From: Leuconostoc mesenteroides subsp. mesenteroides ATCC 8293
GTDB taxonomy: Bacteria; Bacillota; Bacilli; Lactobacillales; Lactobacillaceae
Direction: 5' to 3'
Assembly: GCF_000014445.1 (NCBI RefSeq)
Contig: NC_008531.1
Coordinates: 1,805,001 to 1,869,000 of the forward strand
DNA: 64,000 nt
The notes under the pieces were generated by a model. The model worked only from the letters and a program-made list of their open reading frames with translations. It searched no databases and had not been told where the DNA came from. Of the stretch, positions 8,891 through 17,350 are shown piece after piece. A program made the position numbers and the translations under genes. Each line of letters opens with the position of its first letter. The first letter of the stretch is position 1.

Positions 8891-10606
8891 CTATACTAAT
8901 GGTGTTTTTCGACGCATGTATGAATCAACTAATCTTTCATAAACACCTGGTTCAGCACTGTCAAGAGCTGAGCCGAGGATATCCATTGCCTGCTTGAAAT
9001 TATAATCCCTCTCGTAAAACATCCGTGCTTGCTCGCTTGCAGCAGCAACACGCTCATTCGAAGCACGATAACGATTAGCATATTGTAATAGCTGTTCCGT
9101 CAGTGCAGCCTGATCAACAATTTCTTCTGTCTTTTCTTTTAATGTATCAATGTCAGCTGATACAATGTTCAATTGACGTTGTACCTCATCCATATCAATC
9201 AAATTTGTATTTAATGACTTAGCGAGACGCTTTAATTCGTTTGATACAGCGTAAAAATATTCTAAATAAGCGACTGGTAAGCCAGGCAAATTCATCCGTT
9301 CAACAGCATGCTTAATGGCTTCAACTTCTTTTTGGTATTGCCCACCCAGCTGTCTAGCTGATCGGTCAGCTTTTTCTAGGCCAGAAATTTTATCCCAAAT
9401 GTCTACCTGTTGTGTCTCAATTTCTTCAAACTGCTTCAGCAATTTTTCTTGCTGAATTTGCAATTCACTGTATGATATTTCTTTGGCCTCAAGCAAATCA
9501 TCATTATGATTAATTTGCTCCTCTGCCATGTTGATTTGTTCAAGTAAAGTACGTCGTGTTTCCAACTCTTTATGATTAAATTGGAAGCTTTGACCTAATC
9601 TATCCAGCTCGATCGATAGTGTCTGATTCTGCTCACGCAGACGTAACAAATCAGAAGATAGACGATCGGCATTTTTAGTGACGTGCTTGCGCGCCGTTAC
9701 TTCCGTTTCCATCGTTTCGTACATTGCATCAATGCGCTGTTCGATATATCCAGTTTGTTCCGTTACTTCCTTTAGCTTCAAATCTGCTAATAAATTCAAA
9801 ACTTGCTGACGTTGTGAGTCAATTGCTTGAAGTTCTTGCTCCACGCTATCGTTTGGAAAAACATAACCGGCTTCTACAAGCTTAGTGTGCCCTTGGGCTA
9901 GTTCATTTAATTGATCAACATACTTAATGTTTAATTGATCAAACAAATCTGGAATATCAGCCATCATTTTTTCCATTTGAGTTGTTTCCATCGCTAATTG
10001 CTCATAAATATCAGAGGCCGTAGCGTGGTCACCATTCTCTGTTAACTCTGTAAACTCATCGTAGTCTGCTTCTAATTGACTCAAAAACTTATCTAGAGCA
10101 GGGTTAGCTGGTCCAAACTTAAAGTTTTCAGCAAGCAAACGCTTACGCAATCCTTCATACTTCTTCTTAAGATCGTTGATTGCCTCGCGATGCTCTTCAT
10201 CAGTTTTCTTTAAATCAAGCAGACCAGCCCGCACATCTTTAATGGTAGTTTCCGTATCATCCACCATACCTTGCAAACGTTCTAATTCATTACGCGTTTT
10301 AATAAAGTTGATGCCTCGAGCCTCAAAAAGTACTAAATTAGCTTGTTGATCAATTTTCAAAAACTTATTATTTTGAACATCATTAAAAGAACTCTCAAAT
10401 TTCTGATAGTTCTTTAAAGACTGACCTGTTAAAGGTAATTTTCGTCCCTCGACAAGCTCTTCGCGAACTTTCAAAGATTCAAGCTGATCTTTTCTTGCTC
10501 TGAGGTCACTAACTTTTTTGACCGTAGTTCTTTGCATCACAAATATTGCTAAATAAGCGATGACAACCAAAAGTAATATAATTGCTAAGACTGTAAAGTT
10601 AAACAT
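8891..10606 (-). CDS. ezrA: Septation ring formation regulator EzrA
   Basis: A 571-residue protein. One N-terminal membrane segment (FNFTVLAIILLLVVIAYLA) is followed by a long, almost wholly helical coiled-coil region rich in Gln, Glu and Leu. Length and layout match EzrA, the FtsZ-binding spectrin-like regulator of Z-ring formation in Firmicutes, exposed to the cytoplasm. I chose the start MFNFTV at 10606. A longer reading to 10651 would add 15 basic residues ahead of the membrane anchor, which is not typical. It converges on the permease gene and shares its terminator. Confidence 0.92.
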   Translation of the reverse strand: MFNFTVLAIILLLVVIAYLAIFVMQRTTVKKVSDLRARKDQLESLKVREELVEGRKLPLTGQSLKNYQKFESSFNDVQNNKFLKIDQQANLVLFEARGINFIKTRNELERLQGMVDDTETTIKDVRAGLLDLKKTDEEHREAINDLKKKYEGLRKRLLAENFKFGPANPALDKFLSQLEADYDEFTELTENGDHATASDIYEQLAMETTQMEKMMADIPDLFDQLNIKYVDQLNELAQGHTKLVEAGYVFPNDSVEQELQAIDSQRQQVLNLLADLKLKEVTEQTGYIEQRIDAMYETMETEVTARKHVTKNADRLSSDLLRLREQNQTLSIELDRLGQSFQFNHKELETRRTLLEQINMAEEQINHNDDLLEAKEISYSELQIQQEKLLKQFEEIETQQVDIWDKISGLEKADRSARQLGGQYQKEVEAIKHAVERMNLPGLPVAYLEYFYAVSNELKRLAKSLNTNLIDMDEVQRQLNIVSADIDTLKEKTEEIVDQAALTEQLLQYANRYRASNERVAAASEQARMFYERDYNFKQAMDILGSALDSAEPGVYERLVDSYMRRKTPLV

Positions 10607-10713
10607 ATGGATAGTTTCCAACCTTTTAATTTTCACTTTCCATCTTAGCACTTATACGATTCAATTAAAGGAGATTTGCTAAATCTCAAATCGTTTACAA
10701 TTTTCTTAACAAT

Positions 10714-10742
10714 TTGCTATTCCTTAATGGTTCTGATATTAT
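10714..10742 (+). promoter_or_regulatory. Promoter of rpsD
   Basis: TTGCTA, 17-nt spacer, TATTAT. The predicted start near 10749 begins a leader of about 160 nt. Confidence 0.6.
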
Positions 10743-10764
10743 GTAATAAGTTGTTAAATTGAGT

Positions 10765-10880
10765 AGCAGTAAGTAAGGAAGCGCGTCAACAACGCCCCAA
10801 ATCGTTAGTAAGGCCATAGCTACTGGCTCTGAGAAACGTCAAGATAGGCGCTGCACGCATCTGGTACTTACCCTCAAATG
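10765..10880 (+). promoter_or_regulatory. Ribosomal protein S4 leader (rpsD autoregulatory RNA)
   Basis: The rpsD transcript has a long structured leader. GTAAGTA near 10770 pairs with TACTTAC near 10865, closing a multi-branched element with inner hairpins. One of these contains CCATAGCTACTGGCTCTGAG. In Firmicutes S4 represses its own synthesis by binding such a leader. The assignment rests on position and structure, as I could not run a covariance model. Confidence 0.6.
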
Positions 10881-10911
10881 TACAGCATAATACATTTTGG
10901 AGGACATATAC

Positions 10912-11523
10912 ATGTCACGTTATACAGGTCCAAAGTGGCGTATCTCACGTCGCTTAGGTGTTTCATTGTCTGGTACTGGTAAAGAATTGTCACGCCGTGC
11001 TTACGCACCTGGTGATCACGGTGCCGGCCGTCGTGCTAAAATTTCTGAATACGGAATGCAATTGCGCGAAAAGCAAAAGTTGCGTTTTACTTACGGTTTG
11101 ACTGAACGTCAATTCAAAGCTTTGTTTAACAAGGCTGGTAAGATTCGTAAGGGTACTCATGGTACTAACTTCATGATCTCATTGGAACAACGTTTAGATT
11201 CAGTTGTTTATCGTCTCGGTTTGGCAACAACACGCCAACAAGCACGTCAACTTGTTAATCATGGTCATATCTTAGTAGATGGTAAGCGCGTTGATATTCC
11301 TTCATACAGCGTTCAACCTGGACAAGTTGTATCAGTTCGCGAAAAGTCAAAGAACATCTTGCCTATTCAAGCTGCTATCGAATCAGTTGTGGCTCGCCCA
11401 CAATTCGTATCATTAGACACTGAAAAGCTTGAAGGTTCACTCGTTCGTTTGCCAGAACGTGAAGAGCTAGATGCTGACATCAACGAAGCGTTGATCGTCG
11501 AATATTACAACCACTTGGGTTAA
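10912..11523 (+). CDS. rpsD: 30S ribosomal protein S4
   Basis: A 203-residue protein starting [16 protein letters not shown]. It has the N-terminal S4 region and the S4 RNA-binding domain at about 93-150 ([33 protein letters not shown]). It is a primary 16S-binding assembly protein. The start is set by TTGGAGGA 8 nt upstream. An upstream in-frame ATG at 10897 lies within that ribosome binding site and is not used. It is monocistronic with its own leader and terminator, the usual arrangement in Bacilli. Confidence 0.98.
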   Translation: MSRYTGPKWRISRRLGVSLSGTGKELSRRAYAPGDHGAGRRAKISEYGMQLREKQKLRFTYGLTERQFKALFNKAGKIRKGTHGTNFMISLEQRLDSVVYRLGLATTRQQARQLVNHGHILVDGKRVDIPSYSVQPGQVVSVREKSKNILPIQAAIESVVARPQFVSLDTEKLEGSLVRLPEREELDADINEALIVEYYNHLG

Positions 11524-11545
11524 TATTTTAATTCTTAGTTGGTTG

Positions 11546-11575
11546 AAACGTCACCATATTTGGGTGACGTTTTTT
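11546..11575 (+). terminator. rpsD terminator
   Basis: AAACGTCACC pairs with GGTGACGTTT and is followed by further T residues, 22 nt after the stop codon. Confidence 0.9.
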
Positions 11576-11595
11576 AATTTTTATTAGTAACGAGC

Positions 11596-11627
11596 AAAAA
11601 GGCAGCCTGATTTTGGGCTGCCTTTTT
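11596..11627. terminator. Second terminator between rpsD and the SgrR-like gene
   Basis: AAAAAGGCAGCC pairs with GGCTGCCTTTTT around a TGATTTTG loop. T-runs on both strands suit it for termination of the convergent regulator gene too. Confidence 0.88.
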
Positions 11628-11647
11628 GTGCGAACTTTTTTATTCGT

Positions 11648-13357
11648 TTAATTATTTATTTCTGGCATTTTCCAAGCATTTTTATAATCATATTGATACC
11701 CTTCATTTACTAAAAACTGATGGACATATATTTCTCGAACAGCATGAGTCGTGTAAAATAAGATGTTTTGTTTTATTAGCCAATTATCAATTTTCAAATA
11801 AATAAGATGTCGGTCTTTTTCATTTTCAGTTTGTTTGAAAAGAAAAATTAAATACTGAAGTTGTTCTAATAACGACGGCGTTAGCATTCTTTGTACAAGC
11901 AATGTCGGACTACTAACAAATTCAATGTACGCAAATTCATCGAGGTTCATGGGAATGTCAGCCAACATGACTAAGTCTGCATTTTTTTCTAAAAATTCAG
12001 TATAGTAATCTGTAGCAAAATTATAGTAAATTATTTCCATGTTCAATCCGATTTTCTTAGCACGCCTTTGAATCCATTTTGAAAGTTCTTCAGCTTCTTT
12101 TGAATGTGATAACGTAGCTAGAACGATAGGCTCCCCTTGATAGTTCGCTTGATTTAATTTTTTTTGAGCCTGCGCTAATGTTTTATCCCTTCGTACTGCT
12201 GAATCACGAGAATCATAATGACTGGCAGGAATTCCGCCAATGCCATCGTAAACTCGTGTATCAATAACATGATATAAAGCTGATCGAACGAATGGTTGTT
12301 GAATTATTGTTGGGCGTTTTAAGTTGGAAATGATAAACTCTGCACCAGGAAATGTATGCTTCTTTTTCACATAATCATGATTGCCGTAATCCGCCGGATT
12401 AAGGAGACCTGACACAACTTTCCAGTCATCTACTAAATAATAAACTACTTCATCTATCATCGGACGCAACCCGTAATAATCATCAAAAGCCGCCAGTTTG
12501 AACGTCGTATCAGTACTTTCCGTCACCTGAAATGCACCTGTCCCCACCCAATGAATTTCATCAAATTCAACATCACAATCAACAATAACATATTTTGCAT
12601 CAACAACATATCTCACGAATAAGGGTTCAGGTGCTGAAAATTTGAACTGGACAATATCATCTGCTAGCAAGATGATATCCACTAAATTAACAAGTTGCCA
12701 GTACGATTCCCCCACTTCATTTCGAACTCGTTCAAACGTGCGTTTCACATCAACCGCTGTCATCGTTTTCCCATTATGAAATCGTACCCCTTTGCGCAAA
12801 TAAAACGTCCAAACGGTGGCATCGTTATTTGACTGCCAATGGTGAGCCAATCCAGCTTTCAATCCTTCATCGAATTGAACTAATGTATCTCCCAACTGCA
12901 AAACTAATTGATACTCACGTCGAATGGCCACTTGAACAGGATCTAAGGTAGTAATAGGACGTGTCGCCAGCTGTCTTAAAACACGCTTATTTTCACTATA
13001 CGTTTGTATGCCTAAAAAATTAGTGAGATTTCCCCGAAAAGATGCCAGCCAGCTGGCAGGTACTGATAATTTTAGCAAGTAGAAAATCGTTATTGTGTCC
13101 TCAGTAACAATTGCTTGCTTCATCTCCATAATCACCTCATCTCTGAAGCTACTTTGAAAAATGATTTGCGTTAGATGTCCACGCCCCTGTCCAGGGTAAT
13201 AATGCAAAAGTTTTTGCTCTTCATAAGCGCGTAAACGACGTTTAACCTGCTTTGTTGATATCGACCAAAACTTAGCTAATTCAGAAATACTGATAGTTAG
13301 TTTTTGCCCAATTTGTTGATATGTCATTCGTAAATCAAAGTATGTCTGGTCAATCAT
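11648..13357 (-). CDS. SgrR-like transcriptional regulator with solute-binding domain
   Basis: A 569-residue protein. The first 100 or so residues form an SgrR-type winged helix (ISELAKFWSISTKQVKRRLRAYEEQKLLHYYPG). The rest resembles a family 5 extracellular solute-binding protein but has no signal peptide, so it is cytoplasmic and probably senses a small ligand. The start is ATG at 13357. A GTG at 13366 abuts the AAAGGTGA ribosome binding site with no spacing, whereas the ATG is about 9 nt away. It diverges from an MFS transporter, with repeated sequence in between, and likely controls that gene and itself. The ligand is unknown. The E. coli homologue responds to phosphosugar stress. Confidence 0.82.
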   Translation of the reverse strand: MIDQTYFDLRMTYQQIGQKLTISISELAKFWSISTKQVKRRLRAYEEQKLLHYYPGQGRGHLTQIIFQSSFRDEVIMEMKQAIVTEDTITIFYLLKLSVPASWLASFRGNLTNFLGIQTYSENKRVLRQLATRPITTLDPVQVAIRREYQLVLQLGDTLVQFDEGLKAGLAHHWQSNNDATVWTFYLRKGVRFHNGKTMTAVDVKRTFERVRNEVGESYWQLVNLVDIILLADDIVQFKFSAPEPLFVRYVVDAKYVIVDCDVEFDEIHWVGTGAFQVTESTDTTFKLAAFDDYYGLRPMIDEVVYYLVDDWKVVSGLLNPADYGNHDYVKKKHTFPGAEFIISNLKRPTIIQQPFVRSALYHVIDTRVYDGIGGIPASHYDSRDSAVRRDKTLAQAQKKLNQANYQGEPIVLATLSHSKEAEELSKWIQRRAKKIGLNMEIIYYNFATDYYTEFLEKNADLVMLADIPMNLDEFAYIEFVSSPTLLVQRMLTPSLLEQLQYLIFLFKQTENEKDRHLIYLKIDNWLIKQNILFYTTHAVREIYVHQFLVNEGYQYDYKNAWKMPEINN

Positions 13358-13375
13358 TAATTTCACTCACCTTTT

Positions 13376-13429
13376 AAAGTGGACATTTTTCTATATAGAT
13401 GTCCATTTTAATATCTAGATGTCTATTTT
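13376..13429. promoter_or_regulatory. Candidate operator repeats between sgrR-like and MFS genes
   Basis: Three copies of an 11-bp element occur: AAAGTGGACAT (13376-13386, inverted), ATGTCCATTTT (13399-13409) and ATGTCTATTTT (13419-13429). The two direct copies start exactly 20 bp apart, two helical turns. They lie immediately upstream of both starts, so the SgrR-like protein is the obvious candidate to bind them. Confidence 0.55.
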
Positions 13430-13467
13430 ATAATCTTAACATATCGTTTGAAAGTAGGATAAACAAT

Positions 13468-14697
13468 ATGTGGAAAAATTTACATCCAAACATCAGAAAA
13501 AGAATCCAAATTGAATTTTTAAGTCGCCTCGGAAGTTCTCTCATATTTCCTTTTATGTCGATTTACCTTTTTCATGCTTACAATGCACAAATCACCGGTG
13601 TGTTAATGATGATAAATATCATCATTTCTTTTCTAGCTGGCATTTATGGTGGATACTTAACGGATGTATTTGGGAGACGACGTTTACTTCTTTTTGGGGA
13701 GTTCATTAAGTTATTGGCTTCTATTGGTATTGTCTGTGCTAATCTACCCGTTTATCATTTTCCTTGGCTTACCTTCGTGATGATGTTTCTTGGAAATATT
13801 GCTAGTGGCTTGATTAGCCCAGCTAGTGAAGCAATGCTCATCGACGTCTCAACTGAAAAAACACGTGCCTTTATGTATGCCATCAATTATTGGGCGAATA
13901 ACCTGGCATTGATGGTTGGGATGATCATTGGTGGCTGGTTATTTGAACGGCATTTCTTATTACTTACTACTATTCTAGTCATCATAAATATTAGTTCGTT
14001 ACTTTTGACCAAATATTTAATTACTGAAACCCATGAACAAATGGTTAATATAAAATGTCACGTTGGGTTTCAGTCTGTATTTCATAGTTACCAGATTGTA
14101 TTATGCGATGTTCGTTTTGTTATCTTCACATTAGGTGGCATCTTATTACTTAGTGTTGAGTTTCAACGCACTAACTTTATCGCCATTCATTTGGTACAAA
14201 GTTTTATCCATACAAAATGGTTAGGTATATCATTTGATGGTGTAAAAATGTTAAGTCTATTGACAAGCATTAATACAGCTATTATTGTTTTGTTTACTGC
14301 ACCAATATCTCGTTGGATAACTAATCGCAACACGAAAAAAATATTTGTAATGGGTACTACATTATTTACGTTAGGCTACGCTCTGCAAGCATACGTCAAC
14401 ACGCTACCCTTATTAATTTTTTCAAGCTTCATATTATCTTTTGGTGAATTGATGTATGTCCCAACACGTCAATCAAAATTAGCCGATTTAATGCCAGAAA
14501 ATAAACGTGGTGCCTACCTTGCTTTTAATGGTTCAATTTTTCAATTAGGAAAAGTCATTGCATCATCAATGCTGATTGGCGCACCATTTCTTGGTTCGTT
14601 TGGTATAGCTACCGCGATTATTTTTCTGGGATTAGGAGCGATTATCTTAACTCTTTGGGCATTACGTTTAATACCAGATAACCAAAGCAACATGTAG
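13468..14697 (+). CDS. MFS transporter
   Basis: A 409-residue major facilitator protein with about 12 membrane segments. The loop 2-3 motif GGYLTDVFGRRR (about residues 65-76) is present. The start MWKNLHPN at 13468 is preceded by AAAGTAGGA. An upstream in-frame ATG at 13399 falls in the operator repeats and is unlikely. It diverges from the SgrR-like regulator, recalling the SgrR-SetA sugar-efflux pairing. It may be an efflux pump for a sugar-related compound or drug. The substrate is not deducible. Confidence 0.82.
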   Translation: MWKNLHPNIRKRIQIEFLSRLGSSLIFPFMSIYLFHAYNAQITGVLMMINIIISFLAGIYGGYLTDVFGRRRLLLFGEFIKLLASIGIVCANLPVYHFPWLTFVMMFLGNIASGLISPASEAMLIDVSTEKTRAFMYAINYWANNLALMVGMIIGGWLFERHFLLLTTILVIINISSLLLTKYLITETHEQMVNIKCHVGFQSVFHSYQIVLCDVRFVIFTLGGILLLSVEFQRTNFIAIHLVQSFIHTKWLGISFDGVKMLSLLTSINTAIIVLFTAPISRWITNRNTKKIFVMGTTLFTLGYALQAYVNTLPLLIFSSFILSFGELMYVPTRQSKLADLMPENKRGAYLAFNGSIFQLGKVIASSMLIGAPFLGSFGIATAIIFLGLGAIILTLWALRLIPDNQSNM

Positions 14698-14756
14698 GTT
14701 TAGCATTGCGCCTCATTGACTGAGAGTTTAGGTACAAATTAACGACTAAGATAACG

Positions 14757-14762
14757 TATAAT
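14757..14762 (+). promoter_or_regulatory. Possible -10 box of the yueI-rarA unit
   Basis: TATAAT lies 30 nt upstream of the yueI start. No good -35 match is seen at the right distance. Confidence 0.35.
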
Positions 14763-14791
14763 AGAAGTATCAAATATTAATGGAGAAAATC

Positions 14792-15166
14792 ATGGACGTC
14801 AATGAACGCTTACAACAAGAACAGCTTGGTAATGGCAGCCCAAAAATTAACCCTGATGAGCAAAACCGCTATCTTGGCACGTTCCGAGAACGTGTCATTG
14901 TCGCAATTAAGGTATCTCAATTGGGCAATTCAAACATCCAATCACAATTTGCCGCATCACTTAAATCACATAGCATTGGCAAGGTTCTAATTGATCAGCA
15001 ACTTGCCGGCGACTATTTTTCAACGTATGTTGGTTTAGCAACGCAGAGCAAACATAGTTTCACCTTGCTTTCCGACTCTACAAAATCCGCACATCAAGAA
15101 GATCCAATTGCAGTGGTACTAGCCGCTAATACTGCTGTCAACGTAGATAACATTTACTTAGGATAA
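14792..15166 (+). CDS. YueI family protein (DUF1694)
   Basis: A 124-residue protein with the family pattern: an N-terminal segment ending in RYLGTFRERV and then a compact alpha/beta domain ending in NTAVNVDNIYLG. Function is unknown. Members are widespread in Bacilli. The start MDVNERL is chosen because TGGAGA lies 7 nt upstream, while an earlier ATG at 14780 overlaps that site. The stop is 6 nt before rarA, so the two are probably cotranscribed. Confidence 0.8.
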   Translation: MDVNERLQQEQLGNGSPKINPDEQNRYLGTFRERVIVAIKVSQLGNSNIQSQFAASLKSHSIGKVLIDQQLAGDYFSTYVGLATQSKHSFTLLSDSTKSAHQEDPIAVVLAANTAVNVDNIYLG

Positions 15167-15172
15167 ACGTTT

Positions 15173-16459
15173 ATGACACAAGAACCGCTAGCGTACCGTA
15201 TGCGCCCCACAAAAATTGAAGAGATTGTTGGCCAACAACATTTAGTTGGTGAAGGCAAAATCATCTGGCGCATGGTCGCTGCTCATCGGCTGAGTTCGAT
15301 GATTTTGTACGGGCCGCCTGGTACTGGTAAAACATCAATAGCTAGTGCCATTGCCGGTTCATCAAAATATGCGTTTCGCATGCTAAACGCTGCTACCGAT
15401 AGCCAAAAAGATTTACAAATCGTTGTCGAAGAAGCAAAAATGTCAGGGACTGTCGTCTTGTTACTAGACGAAATTCATCGCTTAAACAAAATCAAACAAG
15501 ACTTTTTACTACCACATTTGGAGTCCGGAGCAATTATATTAATCGGTGCGACCACAGAAAACCCTTATATTAATGTCACACCAGCTATTCGTTCTAGAAC
15601 GCAAATATTTGAAGTTAACAGTCTAAGTGAAACAGATATCACAAGCGCTGTTAAAAGAGCCATTGCTGATAAAGAAAAAGGCCTTGGGCAATACAATATC
15701 GTTCTCGATGATAACGCTATGTTACAGTTATCGCGAGCAACAAATGGTGATTTACGCAGTGCTTTAAATGGTTTAGAATTAGCGGTTTTATCAACAAAAG
15801 CAGATAAAAAGGGTGTCGTTCATATCAGTTTGCCAATCATTGAAGAGACTGTGCAACGCAAAGCATTATCAGCAGATAAAGATGGGGATGCGCATTATGA
15901 TGTGATTTCAGCACTACAAAAATCAATTCGCGGATCCGACACCGATGCGGCGTTACACTACGCTGCCCGCATTATCGAATCCGGTGATTTACCGATTTTA
16001 GCACGCCGACTTACCGTTATTGCATACGAAGATATTGGGTTGGCAAATCCACCGGCAGCTCAGCGGGCAGTAACTGCTATTCAAGCCGCGCAAACACTAG
16101 GATTTCCAGAAGCCAGAATTCCGATCGCCAATGCTATTATTGAACTTTCTCTCTCACCTAAATCTAATTCGGCCTACAAAGCAATTGACTTGGCTATTAG
16201 TGATGTTCGTCATGGCAAATCTTACGATATACCTGATCATTTAAAAGATGCACATTATAAGGGATCTTCGGAGTTGAATCACGGTGTAGATTACACATAT
16301 CCGCATGACTATGATAATGATTGGGTAGCTCAACAATATTTACCAGATAAAATGACAAACACTCAGTATTTTCATCCTAAAGGTAATTCGAAAATTGAAC
16401 AACAATTATTTGATGTCTATCAGACACTAAAATTGCGACAAGAAAACGGGCTAAACTAA
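15173..16459 (+). CDS. rarA: Replication-associated recombination protein RarA (MgsA)
   Basis: A 428-residue AAA+ ATPase. The Walker A motif GPPGTGKT is at 47-54, Walker B is LLLDEIHR at about 97-104, and GATTENP (sensor 1) follows. The C-terminal part has the RarA/WRNIP1 features ARRLTVIAYEDIGLANP and the YKGSSELNHGVDYTYPHDY region. The protein acts at stalled replication forks. Length is normal. It follows yueI by 6 nt. Confidence 0.95.
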   Translation: MTQEPLAYRMRPTKIEEIVGQQHLVGEGKIIWRMVAAHRLSSMILYGPPGTGKTSIASAIAGSSKYAFRMLNAATDSQKDLQIVVEEAKMSGTVVLLLDEIHRLNKIKQDFLLPHLESGAIILIGATTENPYINVTPAIRSRTQIFEVNSLSETDITSAVKRAIADKEKGLGQYNIVLDDNAMLQLSRATNGDLRSALNGLELAVLSTKADKKGVVHISLPIIEETVQRKALSADKDGDAHYDVISALQKSIRGSDTDAALHYAARIIESGDLPILARRLTVIAYEDIGLANPPAAQRAVTAIQAAQTLGFPEARIPIANAIIELSLSPKSNSAYKAIDLAISDVRHGKSYDIPDHLKDAHYKGSSELNHGVDYTYPHDYDNDWVAQQYLPDKMTNTQYFHPKGNSKIEQQLFDVYQTLKLRQENGLN

Positions 16460-16493
16460 AAAGTCAAGTCTTTCAGTTAACGAGTTTTCGCGT

Positions 16494-16499
16494 TATAAT
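16494..16499 (+). promoter_or_regulatory. -10 box of the 6S-like RNA
   Basis: TATAAT with a poor -35 (TTTCAG at 16471-16476, 17-nt spacer). The predicted start is near 16506. Confidence 0.5.
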
Positions 16500-16505
16500 A
16501 CTATA

Positions 16506-16733
16506 TGAATTCCTCAGATATACGCATTGCTACATCATCAGCTTTTTCCTTACAACTTTTATTTTCGGTTGGGAATTCAGGACTTAGAAGATATGCCCTT
16601 TCATTCGGTAATCTGACAATCTTGATGAACCATCCACCTCGATAATTTCGAGGAAAATCTGCGTAGCGATTAACGGTATCAATTGAGTGTTCCGGGCTAA
16701 GCCCGTGCGTCCACATTTGTGGGCGTTTTTTTT
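16506..16733 (+). ncRNA. 6S-like RNA (Lacto-usp motif)
   Basis: About 228 nt of non-coding sequence that folds as a long rod. CCTCAGATATACGCATTGCTAC on the left pairs with most of GTAGCGATTAACGGTATCAATTGAG on the right. Further in, CAGCTTTTTCCT pairs with AGGAAAATCTG. An internal bubble lies between these stems. A terminator ends the RNA. The position directly upstream of a usp gene is exactly where the Lacto-usp motif of lactic acid bacteria occurs, a motif suggested to be their 6S RNA. 6S RNA mimics an open promoter and sequesters RNA polymerase. The minus-strand ORF in this interval is not a gene. Confidence 0.65.
16708..16733 (+). terminator. Terminator of the 6S-like RNA
   Basis: CGTCCACA pairs with TGTGGGCG (one G-U) around TT and is followed by eight T residues. 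Confidence 0.85.
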
Positions 16734-16789
16734 GTATAAATTAAAATCAGTGTTTAATTAGGTTAAAGAACATACTATTAATTTTATTA

Positions 16790-16803
16790 TGAAAGCGCTA
16801 TAC
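16790..16803 (+). promoter_or_regulatory. Candidate cre (CcpA) site at the usp promoter
   Basis: TGAAAGCGCTATAC matches 12 of 14 positions of the cre consensus TGWAANCGNTNWCA. It overlaps a TATACT -10-like box at 16799-16804, so binding would affect usp transcription. Confidence 0.35.
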
Positions 16804-16850
16804 TAGAGGTATAGAAGAACGCATTGCATATTGCAAGAAGGGATGTTATT

Positions 16851-17294
16851 ATGACAGCAAATTATCATAGGATTTTAGTACCAATGGATGGATCAAAAGA
16901 ATCTGAAGCTGCATTAACGCGCGCGATTGAACTGACCTTGGATGCTGGTGATGAAGGCATCTTGTCAATTTTAAACGTTATCGATACCCGTGCATTTCAA
17001 AATGTGGCTAGTTTTGACGATACAATGGTTGAAGCAGTTTCAGATGAAACGCGTAAAAGCTTAGAAAAATACAAAGCACAGGCAATTGAAGCTGGTGTTA
17101 AAAATGTCGATTATCTAATCGAATATGGTTCACCCAAGTCGTTAATCGCTAAAGATGTACCTAACGAAGTCAATGCTGATTTGATTGTCATTGGTGCAAC
17201 TGGATTAAATGCTGTAGAACGTTTAGTTATTGGTTCTGTTACTGAATTCGTAACGAGATCTGCTAAAGTTGACGTCCTAGTGGTTCGCGGTTAA
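16851..17294 (+). CDS. Universal stress protein (UspA family)
   Basis: A 147-residue Usp domain. It starts with YHRILVPMDGSKESEAAL and ends with the nucleotide-binding pattern IGATGLNAVERLVIGSVTEFV near 119-139 (G-2x-G-9x-G-S/T). The family binds ATP and is induced by stress. The start MTANYHR is chosen because AAGAAGGGA lies at the correct spacing. An upstream ATG at 16824 would add unrelated residues. The gene follows the 6S-like RNA and carries a possible cre site. Confidence 0.93.
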   Translation: MTANYHRILVPMDGSKESEAALTRAIELTLDAGDEGILSILNVIDTRAFQNVASFDDTMVEAVSDETRKSLEKYKAQAIEAGVKNVDYLIEYGSPKSLIAKDVPNEVNADLIVIGATGLNAVERLVIGSVTEFVTRSAKVDVLVVRG

Positions 17295-17308
17295 GTTATT
17301 GCTCATAT

Positions 17309-17342
17309 AAAAAAGACACTACAATGATGTAGTGTCTTTTTT
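17309..17342. terminator. Bidirectional terminator between usp and lysP
   Basis: AAAAAAGACACTACA pairs perfectly with TGTAGTGTCTTTTTT around ATGA. Confidence 0.92.
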
Positions 17343-17350
17343 ATATGTCT

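Noticed and set aside
16501..16716. 71-codon minus-strand ORF
   Set aside because: It lies wholly within the 6S-like RNA, has no ribosome binding site, and its composition follows the RNA stems.
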